Source of the DNA: Capsicum annuum
Taxonomy: Eukaryota > Streptophyta > Magnoliopsida > Solanales > Solanaceae
DNA length: 64,000 nt
Assembly: GCF_002878395.1 (NCBI RefSeq)
Contig: NC_061114.1
Location: 162,079,367 to 162,143,366 of the forward strand
Direction of reading: 5' to 3'
The notes beneath the pieces are model-generated. The model worked only from the letters and a program-made list of their open reading frames with translations, had not been told where the DNA came from and searched no databases. A program made the position numbers and the translations under genes. Below, in pieces: positions 35,087 through 47,349 of the stretch; position 1 is the stretch's first letter, and each line of letters starts with the position of its first letter.

Positions 35087-37721
35087 TGTAATGCCCCGAA
35101 TATGGTACCCAAAATGCTACACGGTACTCATGACCCCAAAGGACCACAAGCTAACCCATGACTGATATCTGTACCTATATACTGCATATTATACTATATA
35201 ATTGTGGAAACATGAACTGAAAGGCCATAAGGTTCAAAACTGTAACATAATATCTGATAAAATATAACATCTCAGTGGGGTATGAAATACCCAAAAACAA
35301 CTTAAATAACTAACTGAACATGATAGTCTGAAAAGCCTCTAACTGACTGAACTATCTGAATAAGGAGTTGATGGGACATGTCTCCAACTAACTCCAACTA
35401 ATAAATTAACTAATGAGATAATAAAGAAATGATCATGTCCTTGAAGTATGGGGACTCACTGCTAACTGACTGCTGATATCTAGAATCTCCTGATACTCTG
35501 GAGCTCGTGTCTCTGAACCTATGGTATAAAACACCATAGTGCAAATGCATCATTACTTTAAATGTACTAGTATACATGTGAGGTAGGCTGAATGCATAGG
35601 ATTCATATGCATGAATAATATTGGCTAACTGACTAATATGAACATGAGAATATATACATGAATGCACAGTAACTATAGCTGAGATCATGATAACATAAAT
35701 TTACTGATAACTAACATGACTGATAACTGAGTTCTGATGATTGATGTAACTGATAATATGAGTGACTGTATCTGACAGTCCTAAATCTGATAGACTTAGC
35801 TAAGTTCCATACTATTCTGAGTTGATTGTATCTGGCAGTCCTAAATTCTGTAGAACTATCTGAGTTCTATTACTGAGATTGAATGACTGTATCCGACAGT
35901 CCTAATTTTGTAGCTAAAACTGTGGGAAGTAGTCATCTAACCGACATGCCCCTAATACGCCATTATGGCTGAGTTGGAGTCCAATCAGTAACTCCAATTG
36001 GAAGGGTGTCATACCGCACCACTAGTAAGGACAATCTGTGAGTAACCCTCATATAACAGGTAACTCTAGTGAGAATGGTGGGAACCCTTATATAACAGGT
36101 TAAGCCACCTCATCTTATCTCATATAACAGGATATGATGTCTCAACCTATGCTGGCTACGTAGTTCTAGAATACAAGGATTGCTTCTAAGAATCACACCC
36201 TTATTTAACAGGTGGGTTCCCATCTTTGGGTTTACTCGGTGCTAATTTCTACTCCCATCTAGATAGACACTGAAAATGATTAACTGAACTGACTGAACTG
36301 AGTTTTGTTGAATGATGGAATACTACTGAGATTATTGAATTTCTAAGGTTCTGAGATTACTGAGTTTGCTAAGTTTTCCTAAGTCACAAGACTGACTGAA
36401 TTTCTATGAACATGGCTCGACTGAGAGTATCTTGAAAATATGACATTGTCTCTAGGTACACAGCTAATTATCGGGTATAAGTACCCCCGGGACTCGATAG
36501 CACGAAACTGACAAAGAATGACTTTCTTGAATACATGACCAACATCACAATTCATAATACAATAAGTTGGAGATTTCATGAAGTAGAAGTTCTAAAGCAC
36601 CACAAGGGTTACACATATATCCATAATTCCTTCACTAAGACATTTTATCAAACACTTAACATGCATGAACTAGTACATGAATGGGGATTTCATATTATCA
36701 TACTAGAATGGTACTTTTCCTTCACATAGGCATTTAATCAAACACATGGGAAGCATTCTTTGGTTATACAATCATCAACACATCTAATAATCATGGATAC
36801 ATCCATCAACATGTAAATTTAAGGGTTTATCATAATTATTATGCAAATCATCACCTCCTAGGGTCAATCATTGGAATATGTAATTTCAAACATGAATCAA
36901 AATGCCACAACATCTTGAACATGAATTTCAATTCAATTTAAATCATGAACATTCATAAATACACAAATCTTGGATTTTGAAAAGAGATTCTTGAGCTTTA
37001 TGGGTGAAAGGGACCCATGAATCAACACATGACATACCTGGGTTATGATTTATTGAAGATTGATAGAGTAAAACTTAAATCTTTGACTTGAAATTAAACA
37101 CCTAGGGTTTCTTGTTCTTGGGGATTGATCTTTGAGAGAAAATCCTAATTTGATGTTGTGAATGTATAATGAACTTATGAGCCTTGGTCTAATATAATTA
37201 GGGGTTAAAACGGGTGGAAAAAGACCCAAATACCCTTTAAAACGTCTTAAAATTCACTGAATAGGACCTGCGATGGTCCATCACTGGCTCGATGGTCAGT
37301 CATTTCGACCATCGCACATAGACTAGGAAAATAACTCAGTGCCTAAGTAGCGATGGCTTGGGCGATAGTCCGTCGAAAATTCGACAGTCCGTCAACCTGT
37401 TTGTCGTACCTTATCTAGAAGGTTTACTCACTGCCTTGGCTGCGACGGTGAAGGCGATGATCCATCGCTAGATCAGTGATTCGTCAACATGGCTGTCGCA
37501 CTTGGGCAATTCTGACAGCTCTGAGTAAAACGTCCATAACTTTTTACTCCGATACTGAATTTGGATAAAATTGGTATCGTTGGAAAGCTAATTCAATTCC
37601 TGCATGATAGAAAATGAAAATATTAAAAATTCTACATGTACACAAATAGATTTATCTTTCAATGTAAGTTTCTAACATTCTTGAGACTATTTCAAGCTAG
37701 GTAGAAGTACGGGGTATTACA
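35087..37721 (-). repeat. 3' LTR of Tekay-type copy 3
   Basis: On the plus strand it runs from TGTAATGCCCCG to CGGGGTATTACA, 2,635 bp. The ends are inverted repeats of each other. Inside are three copies of a TGACTGTATCTGACAGTCCTAA-like unit near 35765-35905, four ATATAACAGGT motifs at 36050-36210, and a GC-rich cluster of CGATGGTCC/GTCCGTCG motifs at 37260-37500, which in element orientation lies in U3. Confidence 0.95.
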
Positions 37722-37738
37722 ATATCTTTCCCTTGAGA
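37722..37738 (-). other. Polypurine tract of Tekay-type copy 3
   Basis: The minus strand reads CTCAAGGGAAAGATAT directly before the 3' LTR start TGTAATACCCCG. Confidence 0.75.
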
Positions 37739-38094
37739 ATATTCATCATCGAATGAGACTAAGTGAGAGGGGGGAATATAAACTGATGTACATACTGAAC
37801 ATGAACAATTAGAACATGATCTCATGACTGACATGACTGATAACTGAATATATCATACTGATCATGCATATCTAATGCATGTATAACTTATTCATGACTG
37901 CATGACTGAGTGTTCTGATGAACCAAGGTTCTCACAATGAGAATGTATGTCTGAAGAATAATTATATAACTGAACTGATACATGAATGCATGACTGATTA
38001 TGCAATGGTACTTAATACCAAGTTTATAATGGAATTTTGTACATGAACTGAATACTAAGCTTGTAACTGAAAGCTGAACATAAAACTGAAAACC

Positions 38095-41000
38095 TTAAGA
38101 AGAACTGTTACCTTGAGCTTGATCTGAGTTGACGGATAAGAGGTGAGGATACTTGGTACGCATGTCTATTTCTGCTTCCCAAGTAGCTCCCTCAACGGAC
38201 TGATTTTGCTAAAGAACTTTGACTAGAGAGACTTCTTTGTTCCTCAGTCTATGAGTCTGGTAGTCAAGAATTTTGACTAGAATCTCTTCATAAGAGAGGT
38301 TGTTCTAAATATTTATGCTCTGAATAGGGACTACAACTGTTGGGTTACCTATGCACTTCTTGAGCAAAGAGACATGGAAGACTGGATGAACCGAGGATAA
38401 ATCTGAAGGTAATTCGAGCTCATAAGCTACCTTGCCTAAACGATTGAGAATTTTAAAGGGGCCGACATATCGGGGACTGAGCTTTCCCTTCTTGCCGAAT
38501 CTCTTCCCTTCTTGCTAAATCTCTTCACTCCCTTCATAAGAGAGATCTTTAGATAGACATAATCACCAATCTCGAACTTGAGATCCTTTCTGCGTACATC
38601 TGCATAAGATTTCTTTCGGCTCTGAATAGCCCAGAGTCTTTCTCTGATCAACTGGACTTTCTCTAAAGCGTCAAACACTAAGTCAGGCCCTATAACTGAG
38701 GCCTCATTAACTTTGAACCAACCGATTGGATATCTTCATATCCTACCATAGAGATCTTCGAATGGATCCATCCGAATACTGGAATAATAACTGTTGTTGT
38801 ATGCAAACTAAATCAAAGGCAAGTGGTCATCCCAACTACCCTTGAAATCAATTGTACACGCCCTTAGCATATCTTCTAAAGTCTGAATGGTCCATTTTTC
38901 TTGACCATCTGTCTGAGGATGAAAGACTATACTGAGATGAACTTGGGTACCAAGACCCTTTTGGAACGCTTTCCAAAAATGAGAGGTAAACTAGGTACCT
39001 CTGTCTGAGATAATAGATAATGGAACACCGTACAATCTGACCAACTCTCTGATGTAGAGTTTGACATAATCCTCGGCTGAATAAGAGGTATGGACTGGAA
39101 GGAAATGAGTTGATTTGGTTATTCTGTCTACAATGACCCAAACCGAATCATGCTGGCGACAAGTACGAGGAAAACCCATCACGAAGTCCATGTTCACTTT
39201 TTCCCACTTCCAAGTAGGAATACTGAACTCCTGCATGGACTCACTAGGCTTTTGATGGTCTATATTAACCTACTGACATGTAGAGCACTTAGCCACAAAC
39301 TCTGCAATATCTTTCTTCATCCCACTCCACTAATAGATTTCTCACAAGTTGTAGTACATCTTTGTGGCCCCTGGATGAATAGAGTAGCGCGCACCATGCG
39401 CTTCTACAAGAATTTGTTGCCTTAAGTCGTCTACACCTGGAACACACAGACGACCCTGACAACTCAAAACACCATCTCTCCCTTGGAAGAAAACCTCTAC
39501 TTTCTGATCCTTTTCTGACTCTTTTAACTTGACAGGGATAGGATCTCTATCTTGCTTTTTCTTCTCTTCAGAAACTAGAGATGATTCTGAACTACTCTGA
39601 ACCCATATGTCACCTTTCTCTAAATAGACTAAGTGAACACCTAGTTTGGCAAGCTGATGGATTTCCTGAGCTAACTTCTTCTTACTGTCCTCAACATGAG
39701 CTATACTACCCATGGAAAGTCTTCTGAGAGCGTCGACCACTTCGTTGGCCTTGCTCGGATGATAAAAGACACTCATGTCATGATCTTTCAAGAGCTCTAA
39801 CCACCTTCTCTAAAAAAGATTGATATCTTTTTGATAAAAAACATACCGAAGGCTCTTATGATCTATGAACACATCTACATGAACTCCATATAGATAATGC
39901 CTCCAAATATTCAAGGCAAAAACTATGGATGCTAACTCAAGATCATGGGTAGGATAATTCTTCTCATGAGGTTTAAGTTGTCTGGAGGTGTAGGCTATGA
40001 CCTTACCATGCTGAATGAGAACACAACTCAAACCTACTCTGGATGCATCACAATACACTACGAATAAATCTGAATCATATGGAAGAGCTAAGACTAGAGC
40101 TGAGGTTAGTCGAGTCTTTAACTCCTAAAAACTCTTCTCACAAGGATCTGACCACTGAAACTTGACTTTCTTCTAAGTCAATATATACATAGGGGATGCA
40201 ATAGAACAAAATCCCTCAAAAAATCGTCTATAGTAGCTATCCAAAACTAAGAAACTCCTGATATCTGATAGAGAGATAGGTCTGGGCTAGTTTCTTACCA
40301 CTTCAGTCTTTTGAGGATTTAATCTAATTCTATTATCAAAAATAATATGACCAAGGAATGTTACTGACCTTAGCTGAAATTCGCACTTACTAAATTTGGC
40401 GAACATTTGATGATTTTTTAGAGTCTGAAGTACGATTCTGAGATGGTCTGCATGATCACGCTCATTGCAGGAATAGACCAGAATATCATTTATGAAGACT
40501 ATGACGAACATGTCTAAGTACTGCTTGAACACACGGTTTATCAGGTCCATAAAAGCTGCTGGGGCATTAGTAAGACCAAAGGACATAACCAGAAACTCAA
40601 AGTGACCACACCGAGTAAGAAAAACTATTTTTAGAATGTTAAATTCTTTGACTCTGAGCTGATAATAGCCGGATCTGAGGTCTATCTTAGAGAAATAACT
40701 GGCACTCTGAAGTTGGTCAAACTATTCATCGATTTTGGGAAAAGGATACTTGTTCTTGATCATGACTTTATTGAGCAGACGATAATCAATGCACATTCTG
40801 AGAGAACCATCTTTCTTGCACACGAATAAGACTGGTGCGCCCCACGGAGACATACTGGGCCTGAAGAATCCCTAATCTAAGAGATTCTTCAACTGCTCTT
40901 TCAGTTCTTTGAGTTCTACTGGAGCCATTCTGTATGGCGGAATAGATATAGGCTGAGTATCTGGAATAAGATCGATACCAAAGCCTATTTCCCTTTCAGG

Positions 41001-41600
41001 AGAAATTCTTAAAAGATCTTTAGGAAATACATCTGAATATTCATTTACAACTGGGACTGAATCAAGACTGGGAGTTTCAGAACTAGTGTCCTCAACTCGA
41101 ATAAGATGATAGACACATCTCTTGGATATCATTTTCCTTGCCCAAAGGTAGGAAACAAGCTTACCTCTAAAATTGGATACACTAACCTTCCACTCTAGGA
41201 CAGGATTATTTGGAAACTAAAACCAGATAACTCTATTTTTGCAGTCGACTGTGGCATAGCAGAAATGAAGATAATCCACGCTGAGAATGACATCAAAATC
41301 AATCATCTCTAATTTGACTAAGTCTGCTGAAGTGACTTTCTGAGATACCATAACCGGACAGTTCCTGTATACCCGTTAAGCTATGATGGTTTTACCCACT
41401 AGGGTAGAGAATGAAAAGGGCTCTGTTAGAATTTCGGGACTGACTCCAAAATCAACTGCTATATTATGAGTAACAAAAGACAAAGAATCTCCTGGATCTA
41501 GCAAAGCGTAAACATGTACATAAAAGATCTGTAACGTACCAGTAACCACATCAGAAGAATTTTCCTAATCTTACCGGGACTAGAGACCATAAAGTCTATT
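38095..41600 (-). pseudogene. Chromoviral pol of copy 3 (protease to chromodomain)
   Basis: Protease near 41500 reads LLDPGDS, where the family has D-P-G-A, so the alanine is replaced. RT is at 40872-41132 (PPYRMAPVELKELKEQLKN) and 40287-40586, where the catalytic motif is FINDILVYS: the second Asp is kept and the first is Asn. RNase H at 39810-40058 has [30 protein letters not shown] and [12 protein letters not shown]. Integrase is at 38848-39791 (HPGATKMYYNL, DSVWVIVDRITKSTHFLP). The C-terminal region at 38436-38678 has KKSYADVRRKDLKFEIGDYV. The chromodomain (EVSLVKVL, VEGATWEAEIDMRTKYPHL) ends at the stop at 38095. About ten stops or frame changes interrupt it. Confidence 0.92.
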
Positions 41601-41636
41601 TGGGCATTGCCCACTAGTAGTGTTGGAGGTGGCACC

Positions 41637-42725
41637 CTACTGGTTTGGGCGATCGAACTGAGCTGAGAAATGGTTATGCTGACCTTGATAACCTGGCTGG
41701 GGATAATCTCGAACTCTATGGCCTGGATTTCCACATCCGAAATAGACATCGCTACCAGCTCTACAAGCACCTTTATGGTTCTTACCACAAGTCTGACAAA
41801 GGGGATTAGTTCGGATATTGCTGACACTGTCCTGAGATTTTAAGCCTGGCACCCTATCTTTATTACCATCCCTAAACTTCAAAGATAGAGAACTAGCTAA
41901 AGAACGAGTTGGAACTGATGACTTAGGACAAAACTGAGAATGGTTTCCTCCTTCTGATTTGGGTTGAGCAAAGTTAAAACTACCAATCCTTGCTCTCTTA
42001 TTCTGCTTCTCCCTCATCTTAATATTTTGCTCTTCTATCTACTGAGAATGAGCCATAATCCTAGCTAAAGTCATTTCACTATTCAACATCGCTGACCTAC
42101 ACTCATTGACCACACTATTATTCACCCTAAAAATAAACTTACTCATCTTAGCCCTACTGTTTACAACCACATGAGGGACATATCTGGCTAATTGAGTAAA
42201 CTTAAGAGAATACTCTTTCACCATCATGTTGCCCTTCCTAAGGTTGATAAATTCTAACACCTTAGTTTCTCTCAGCTTTAGGATAAAGAACCTCTCTAAG
42301 AATACGGTGACAAACTCCTCCCACTCAATAGGCCCTGCATCATCTGTCTTTTCTGACTTCCATTGCTTGTACCATGTGTGAGCAATATCCTATAACTGAT
42401 ATGTAGTTAGCTTAGAACTCTCAACAGTTGACACCCCCATAATGTCAGTAACCTTCTGAACCCGATCAATGAATTCCTGAGGGTCTTTATCTAAGTTAGA
42501 CCCAAGAAAGGATGAAGGATTCATTCAAGTGAAGTCCTGAATCATGGCAACAACTGAATTAGCAACTGGGCTAGCCGAAATGATAGCTGGCCATTCATTC
42601 TGAAGGGCAACTGACTGGGCAAAAGTAGTGAATTCAACTCTGAACTCTGCATGAGAAATATGTTCGCCCAAATGTACTTTGGGCTGAGGGGCTGACTGAT
42701 TCCCGTTTCTTCTTTTTGGAGGCAT
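41637..42725 (-). pseudogene. gag of Tekay-type copy 3
   Basis: The start at 42725 gives MPPKRRNGNQSAPQPK, placed 208 bp after the PBS as usual. Core pieces are at 42039-42500, including INLRKGNMMVKEYSLKFTQL and VPHVVVNSRAKMSKF. The C-terminus has CQTCGKNHKGACRAG and then a knuckle reading YFGCGNPGHRVRDY: the first and last cysteines are tyrosine, by G-to-A changes on the coding strand. Stops occur near 42500, 42270 and 42030. Confidence 0.9.
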
Positions 42726-42932
42726 ATTCTGTAGAAGAAAGGGAAAAATGGATTAGATTGAGAGATTGACTTAAGACTATGGTCACTGGAATGACATGAA
42801 TACAGAAAGAAGGAAAACTATTCCTAAAACATCTTATAGCCTCCAGCACATAAATATGGCGCGCAACACACCCATGTACAAAACTCTACTAGATGGGGCT
42901 TTCAGACTTCCTAGGACACTATTGAACCTTAC

Positions 42933-42944
42933 ACTCTGATACCA
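42933..42944 (-). promoter_or_regulatory. Primer-binding site of copy 3
   Basis: The minus strand reads TGGTATCAGAGT, four bases inside the 5' LTR, matching the initiator-Met tRNA site (TGGTATCAGAGC) at 11 of 12 bases. Confidence 0.9.
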
Positions 42945-42948
42945 AGTT

Positions 42949-45575
42949 AGTAACGCACCAAATCTAGTACCCAAAATGCTACACAGTGCTTATGACCCCG
43001 AAGGACCACAAGCTAACCCATGACTGATATTCTTACCTATATACTGTATGTTATATTATATAATTATGGAAACATAAACTAAAAGGCCATAAGGTAAATT
43101 GTAACATAATATTTGATAAAATATAACATCTCAGTGGGTATGAAATACCCAAAAACAACTAAAATAACTAATTGAACATGATAGTCTGAAAAGTCTCTAA
43201 CTGACTGAACTGTCTGAATAAAGAGTTGATGGGACATGTCCCTAACTAACTCCAACTAATAAATTAATTAATGAGATAATAAATAAATGATCATGTCCTC
43301 GAAGGATGAGGACTCACTGCTAACTGACTGTTGATATCCGAAATCTACTAATGCTCTGGAGCTTGTGTCTCTGAACCTATGGTATAAAACACCATAGCGT
43401 AAATGCATCAGTACTTTGAATGTACTGGTATACATGTGAGGTAGGCTGAATGCATAGGGTTCATATGCATGAATAATACTGGCTAACTGACTAATATAAA
43501 CGTGAGAATACATACATGAATGCACAGTAACTATAGCTGAGATCATGATAACATAAATTTAATGATAACTAATATGACTGATAACTAAGTTCTGATAACT
43601 GATGTAACTGATACTATGAGTGACTATATTTGACAGTCTTGAATCTGATGGAACTAGCTGAGTTCCATACTATTTTGAGTTGATTATATCTGGCAGCCCT
43701 AAATTCTGTAGAACTATCTGAGTTCTATTATTGAGACTGAATGACTGTATCTGATAGTCCTGATTTTATAACTAAAATTGTGGGGAGTAGTCATCTAATC
43801 GACATGTCCCTAATACGCCATTATGGCTGAGTTGGGGTCCTATCAGTAACCCTAATTAGAAGGGAAGGACAATCTGTGAGTAACCCTCATATAATAGGTA
43901 ACTCTAGTGAGAACGGTGGGAAACCTCATATAACAGGTTAAGCCACCTCATCTTCCCTCATATACAGACTAGGATGTCTCAACCTACATTGGCTATGTAG
44001 TTCTGGAATGCAAGAATTGCTTCTAAGAATCACACCCTCATATAACAGGTGGGTTCCCATCCTTGGGTTCGCTTGGTGCTAATTTCTACTCTCATCTAGA
44101 TAGACACTGAACATGATTAACTGAACTGACTGTACTGAGTTAACTGAGTTTCATCGACTGATGGAATACTACTGAGATTACTGAATTTCTAAGGTTTCTG
44201 AGATTACTGAGTTTACTGAGTTTACTGAGTTTTCCTGAGTCACAAGACTAACTAAATTTCTATGAACATGGCTCGATTGAGAGTATCTTGAAAACATGAC
44301 ATTGGCTCTAGGTACACAGCTAATTTTCGGGTACAAGTACCCCCAAGACTCGATAGCATAAAACTGACAAAGAATGACTTTCTTGAATACATGACCAACA
44401 TCACAATTCATAATACAATAAGTTGGAAATTTCATGAAGTAGAAGTTCTAATGCACCATAAGGGTTACACATATATCTGTAATTCCTTGACTAAGATATT
44501 TCATTAAACACTTACATGCATGAACCAGTACATGAATGGGGATCTCATATTATAATACTAGAATGGCACTTTTCCTTCACATAGGCATTTAATCAAACAA
44601 ATGGAAAGCATGTTTTGGTTATACAATCATCAACACATCTAATAATCATGGATACATCCATCAGCGTATAAATTTAAGGGTTTATCATGATTATTATGCA
44701 AATCATTACCTCCTAGGGTCAATCATTGGAATATATAATTTCAAACATGAATCGAAACCCCACAACATCGTAGACATAAATTTCAATTCAATTTAAATCA
44801 TGAACATTCATAAATACATAAATCTTGGATTTTGAGAAGAAATTCTTGAGCTTTATGGGTGAAAGGGACTCATGAATCAACACATGACATACCTGGGTTG
44901 TGATTTCTTGAAGATTGATGAAGAAATTCTTGAATCCTTGACTTGAAATTAAATACCTAGGGTTTCTTATTCTTGGGGATTGGTCTTTGAGAGGAAACTT
45001 TAATTTGATGTTGTGAATGAATAATGAACTTATGAGCCTTGGTCTGCTATAATTAGGGGTTAAAACGGGTGGAAAATACCCAAATACCCTTTAAAACAAC
45101 TTAAAATTTGCTGAACGGGACCTATGATGGTCCATCACTGGCTCGATGGTCAGTCGTTTTGACTGTCACACGTGAACTAGGAAAAGGACTGACTACCTAA
45201 GAAGCGATGGCTTAGGCGTCGGTTCGTCGAAAGTTCGACGGTCTGTCAACCTATTCGTCATACCTTATCCAGAAAGTTGACTCACTGCCTTGGCTGTGAT
45301 GGTGAAGGCGATGGTTTGTCGCTAGTTCATCGGTCCATCAACCTGGCTGTCGCACCTGGGCGATTTTGACAATTCTAAGTAAAACGTCTATAACTTTTTA
45401 CTCCGATACCGGATTTGTACAAAATTGATATCGTTGGAAAGCTAATTCAATTTCTCACATGATAAAAATAAAAATCTTAAAAATTCCATGAGTACACAAA
45501 TAGATTTATCTTTCAAGGTAAGTTTCTAATATTCTTGGGATGATTTCAAGCTAGGTAGAAGTATGGGGTACTACA
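42949..45575 (-). repeat. 5' LTR of Tekay-type copy 3
   Basis: It is 2,627 bp and matches 35087-37721 throughout. On the plus strand its left end has decayed to AGTAACGCACCAAAT and its right end reads ATGGGGTACTACA. The internal unit clusters of the partner LTR are present; one ATATAACAGGT copy is altered to ATATACAG. Most differences between the LTRs look like C/T or A/G changes. Confidence 0.93.
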
Positions 45576-45580
45576 GTCAT

Positions 45581-46738
45581 GTCCATTTCGGAGAATCAGT
45601 TTAGTTTTATGCCTAGTCGCTTGACGACAGAAGCAATCCACATGGTGAAAATATTTATGGAGTAGTATAGGGAAAGAAAGAGGGATTTACACTTGGTGTT
45701 CATCGACCTGGAGAAGGCATATGACAAAGTCCCTAGGGAGGTTCTTTGGAGATGATTGAAGGTAAGTAGAATTCCAGTGGCGTACATCAGAGCTATTAAG
45801 GACATGTACGATGGGGGAAGACTCGAGTAAGGACGGCGGAATGAGACTCAGGTCATTTTTTGGTCGATACAGAATTGTATCAGGGATTGACTCTTAGCCC
45901 GTTCCTTTTTGTGTTAGTGACGGACGTGTTGACTCGGAGTATTCAAGGGAAGGTGCCTTGGTTTATGTTATTTATGGATAATGTAGTGTTGATTGATGAA
46001 ATATGGGGAGGTGTGAATGAGAAATTAGAGGTTTGGAGGCAAACCCTTGAATCTAAGGGGTTCAGGTTAAGTAGGTCTAAGACAGAGTATTTGGAGTGCA
46101 AGTTTAGTGACTCGAGTTAGGAGGATGAAGTTATGGTGAGGTTGGATTCCCAGGATATTTGTAAGAGAGATAGTTTTAATTACCTTGGATTTATGATTTA
46201 GGGGAATAGCGATATTGATGAGGATGTCTCTAAATATATTGGAGCAGGTTGGATAAAGTAGAGGCTCACCTCTATAGTGTTGTGTGATAAGAATATGCCC
46301 CTTAAGCTTAAAGACAAATTCTACAGGGTGGCAGTCTATTCGGCCATGCTGTATGGAGCAGAGTGTTGGCCAATTAAGAACTCCCATATTTAAAGATTAA
46401 AGGTGAAGAAAATAAGAATGTTGTGTTGGATGTGTGGTCTTACTAGAGAGGATAGAGTTAGGAATGAGACTATCTGGGAGAAGTTGGGAGTGGCTTCAGT
46501 GGAGGACAAAATGTGAGAAGGAAGGTTGAGATGGTTTGGGCATGTGATGAGGAGAGGCGCGGATGCCCCAGTTCGAAGGTGTGAGAGACTAATTTTGGAT
46601 GGATTCAGGAGGAGTAGAGGTAGGCTGAAGAAATACTGGAAGGAGGTGATTAGACATGACATGGAGCAGTTATAGCTTACTGAGGACATGATCCTAGACA
46701 GGAAGGTGTGGAGGTCACAGATTAGGGTAGAAGACTAG
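45581..46738 (+). pseudogene. RTE LINE ORF, 3' segment (RT palm to C-terminus)
   Basis: The reading resumes with VSISENQFSFMPSR, then [40 protein letters not shown] and [12 protein letters not shown] at 45965-46000. The last is the catalytic FADD turned to FMDN, so the second Asp is gone. The end contains [19 protein letters not shown] and the C-terminal [19 protein letters not shown] motif of RTE proteins, closing at a stop at 46736-46738. A frameshift near 45855 and stops near 45660 and 46385 break it. Confidence 0.92.
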
Positions 46739-47080
46739 TGTGAGTATGTGGGTTATGGCAAGGTGGTAGGAGAGCGCTTGTGTAGCCGAGTGTCCTCTTT
46801 CTTATCTCTTATTTTGAATTGCTAGTATTTTCTCTTATTTCATATTTCTCTGATACTTATTTTTATTTTTATTTTATTATTTCTTATTCTGTATTTCGTT
46901 TATGCCATCCATCCTATTTCATGTCTCATTACGACCTTGGTGTACTATTCTCTATCTTGAGCCGGGGGTCTATCTAAAATAGCCTCTCTACTTCTTCGGA
47001 GGTACCGGTATGGACTACATACATTTTACCCTCCCCAGACCTCACTTCATGGGAATACACCAGGACTGTTGTTGTTGTTG
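46739..47080 (+). other. RTE LINE 3' untranslated region with (TTG)n tail
   Basis: It is non-coding and pyrimidine-rich, with GTACCGGTATGGACTACATA and TACATTTTACCCTCCCCAG, and ends in GTTGTTGTTGTTG. RTE elements end in short tandem repeats instead of poly(A). The downstream target-site copy follows at 47081-47096. Confidence 0.9.
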
Positions 47081-47349
47081 TTTAGGCAATTTAAATTGTG
47101 ATTTTGTGAATTTTTTTTGAAATATTATTGGAGTGGTTAAAAAAGCCCAAGTTCATATGAAAGAGTTAACAAAAAGAAGATAATTTACATAAATACACAA
47201 ACTTAAAGGCATAAATACATAAAATTACTTATCTTTTAAAATATTTTACAAAATTTCATGTTTCTCCTTTTTGACTTGATACTTTTTTTGGTAGAAAAGG
47301 CATGCATTAATATAAAAGAGTACCACACAGTTAATTTACAACCCACCTG

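Larger units (their letters stand above)
35087..45575 (-). mobile_element. Complete Tekay/Del-type LTR retrotransposon (copy 3) inside the RTE LINE
   Basis: The element is 10,489 bp with two LTRs of about 2.63 kb, PBS, gag, protease, RT, RNase H, integrase, chromodomain and polypurine tract, all on the minus strand. The 5-bp flanks are GTCGT (35082-35086) and GTCAT (45576-45580), a target-site duplication with one CpG-type transition. The LTRs agree at roughly nine bases in ten over the first 300 bp by eye, so the insertion is not recent. It is structurally complete but coding-dead. Confidence 0.95.
33763..47080 (+). mobile_element. RTE-type LINE, 5'-truncated, split by a 10.5-kb LTR element
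   Basis: The LINE occupies 33763-35086 and 45581-47080, a net 2.8 kb. It begins inside the endonuclease and ends with a (TTG)n tail at 47066-47080. A 16-bp target-site duplication flanks it: TTTAGGTAATTTAAAT at 33747-33762 and TTTAGGCAATTTAAAT at 47081-47096, 15 of 16 identical. This proves the 5' end is the original truncation point and not later loss. The 3' untranslated part (AGACCTCACTTCATGGGAAT) resembles RTE families common in Solanaceae. Confidence 0.92.
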
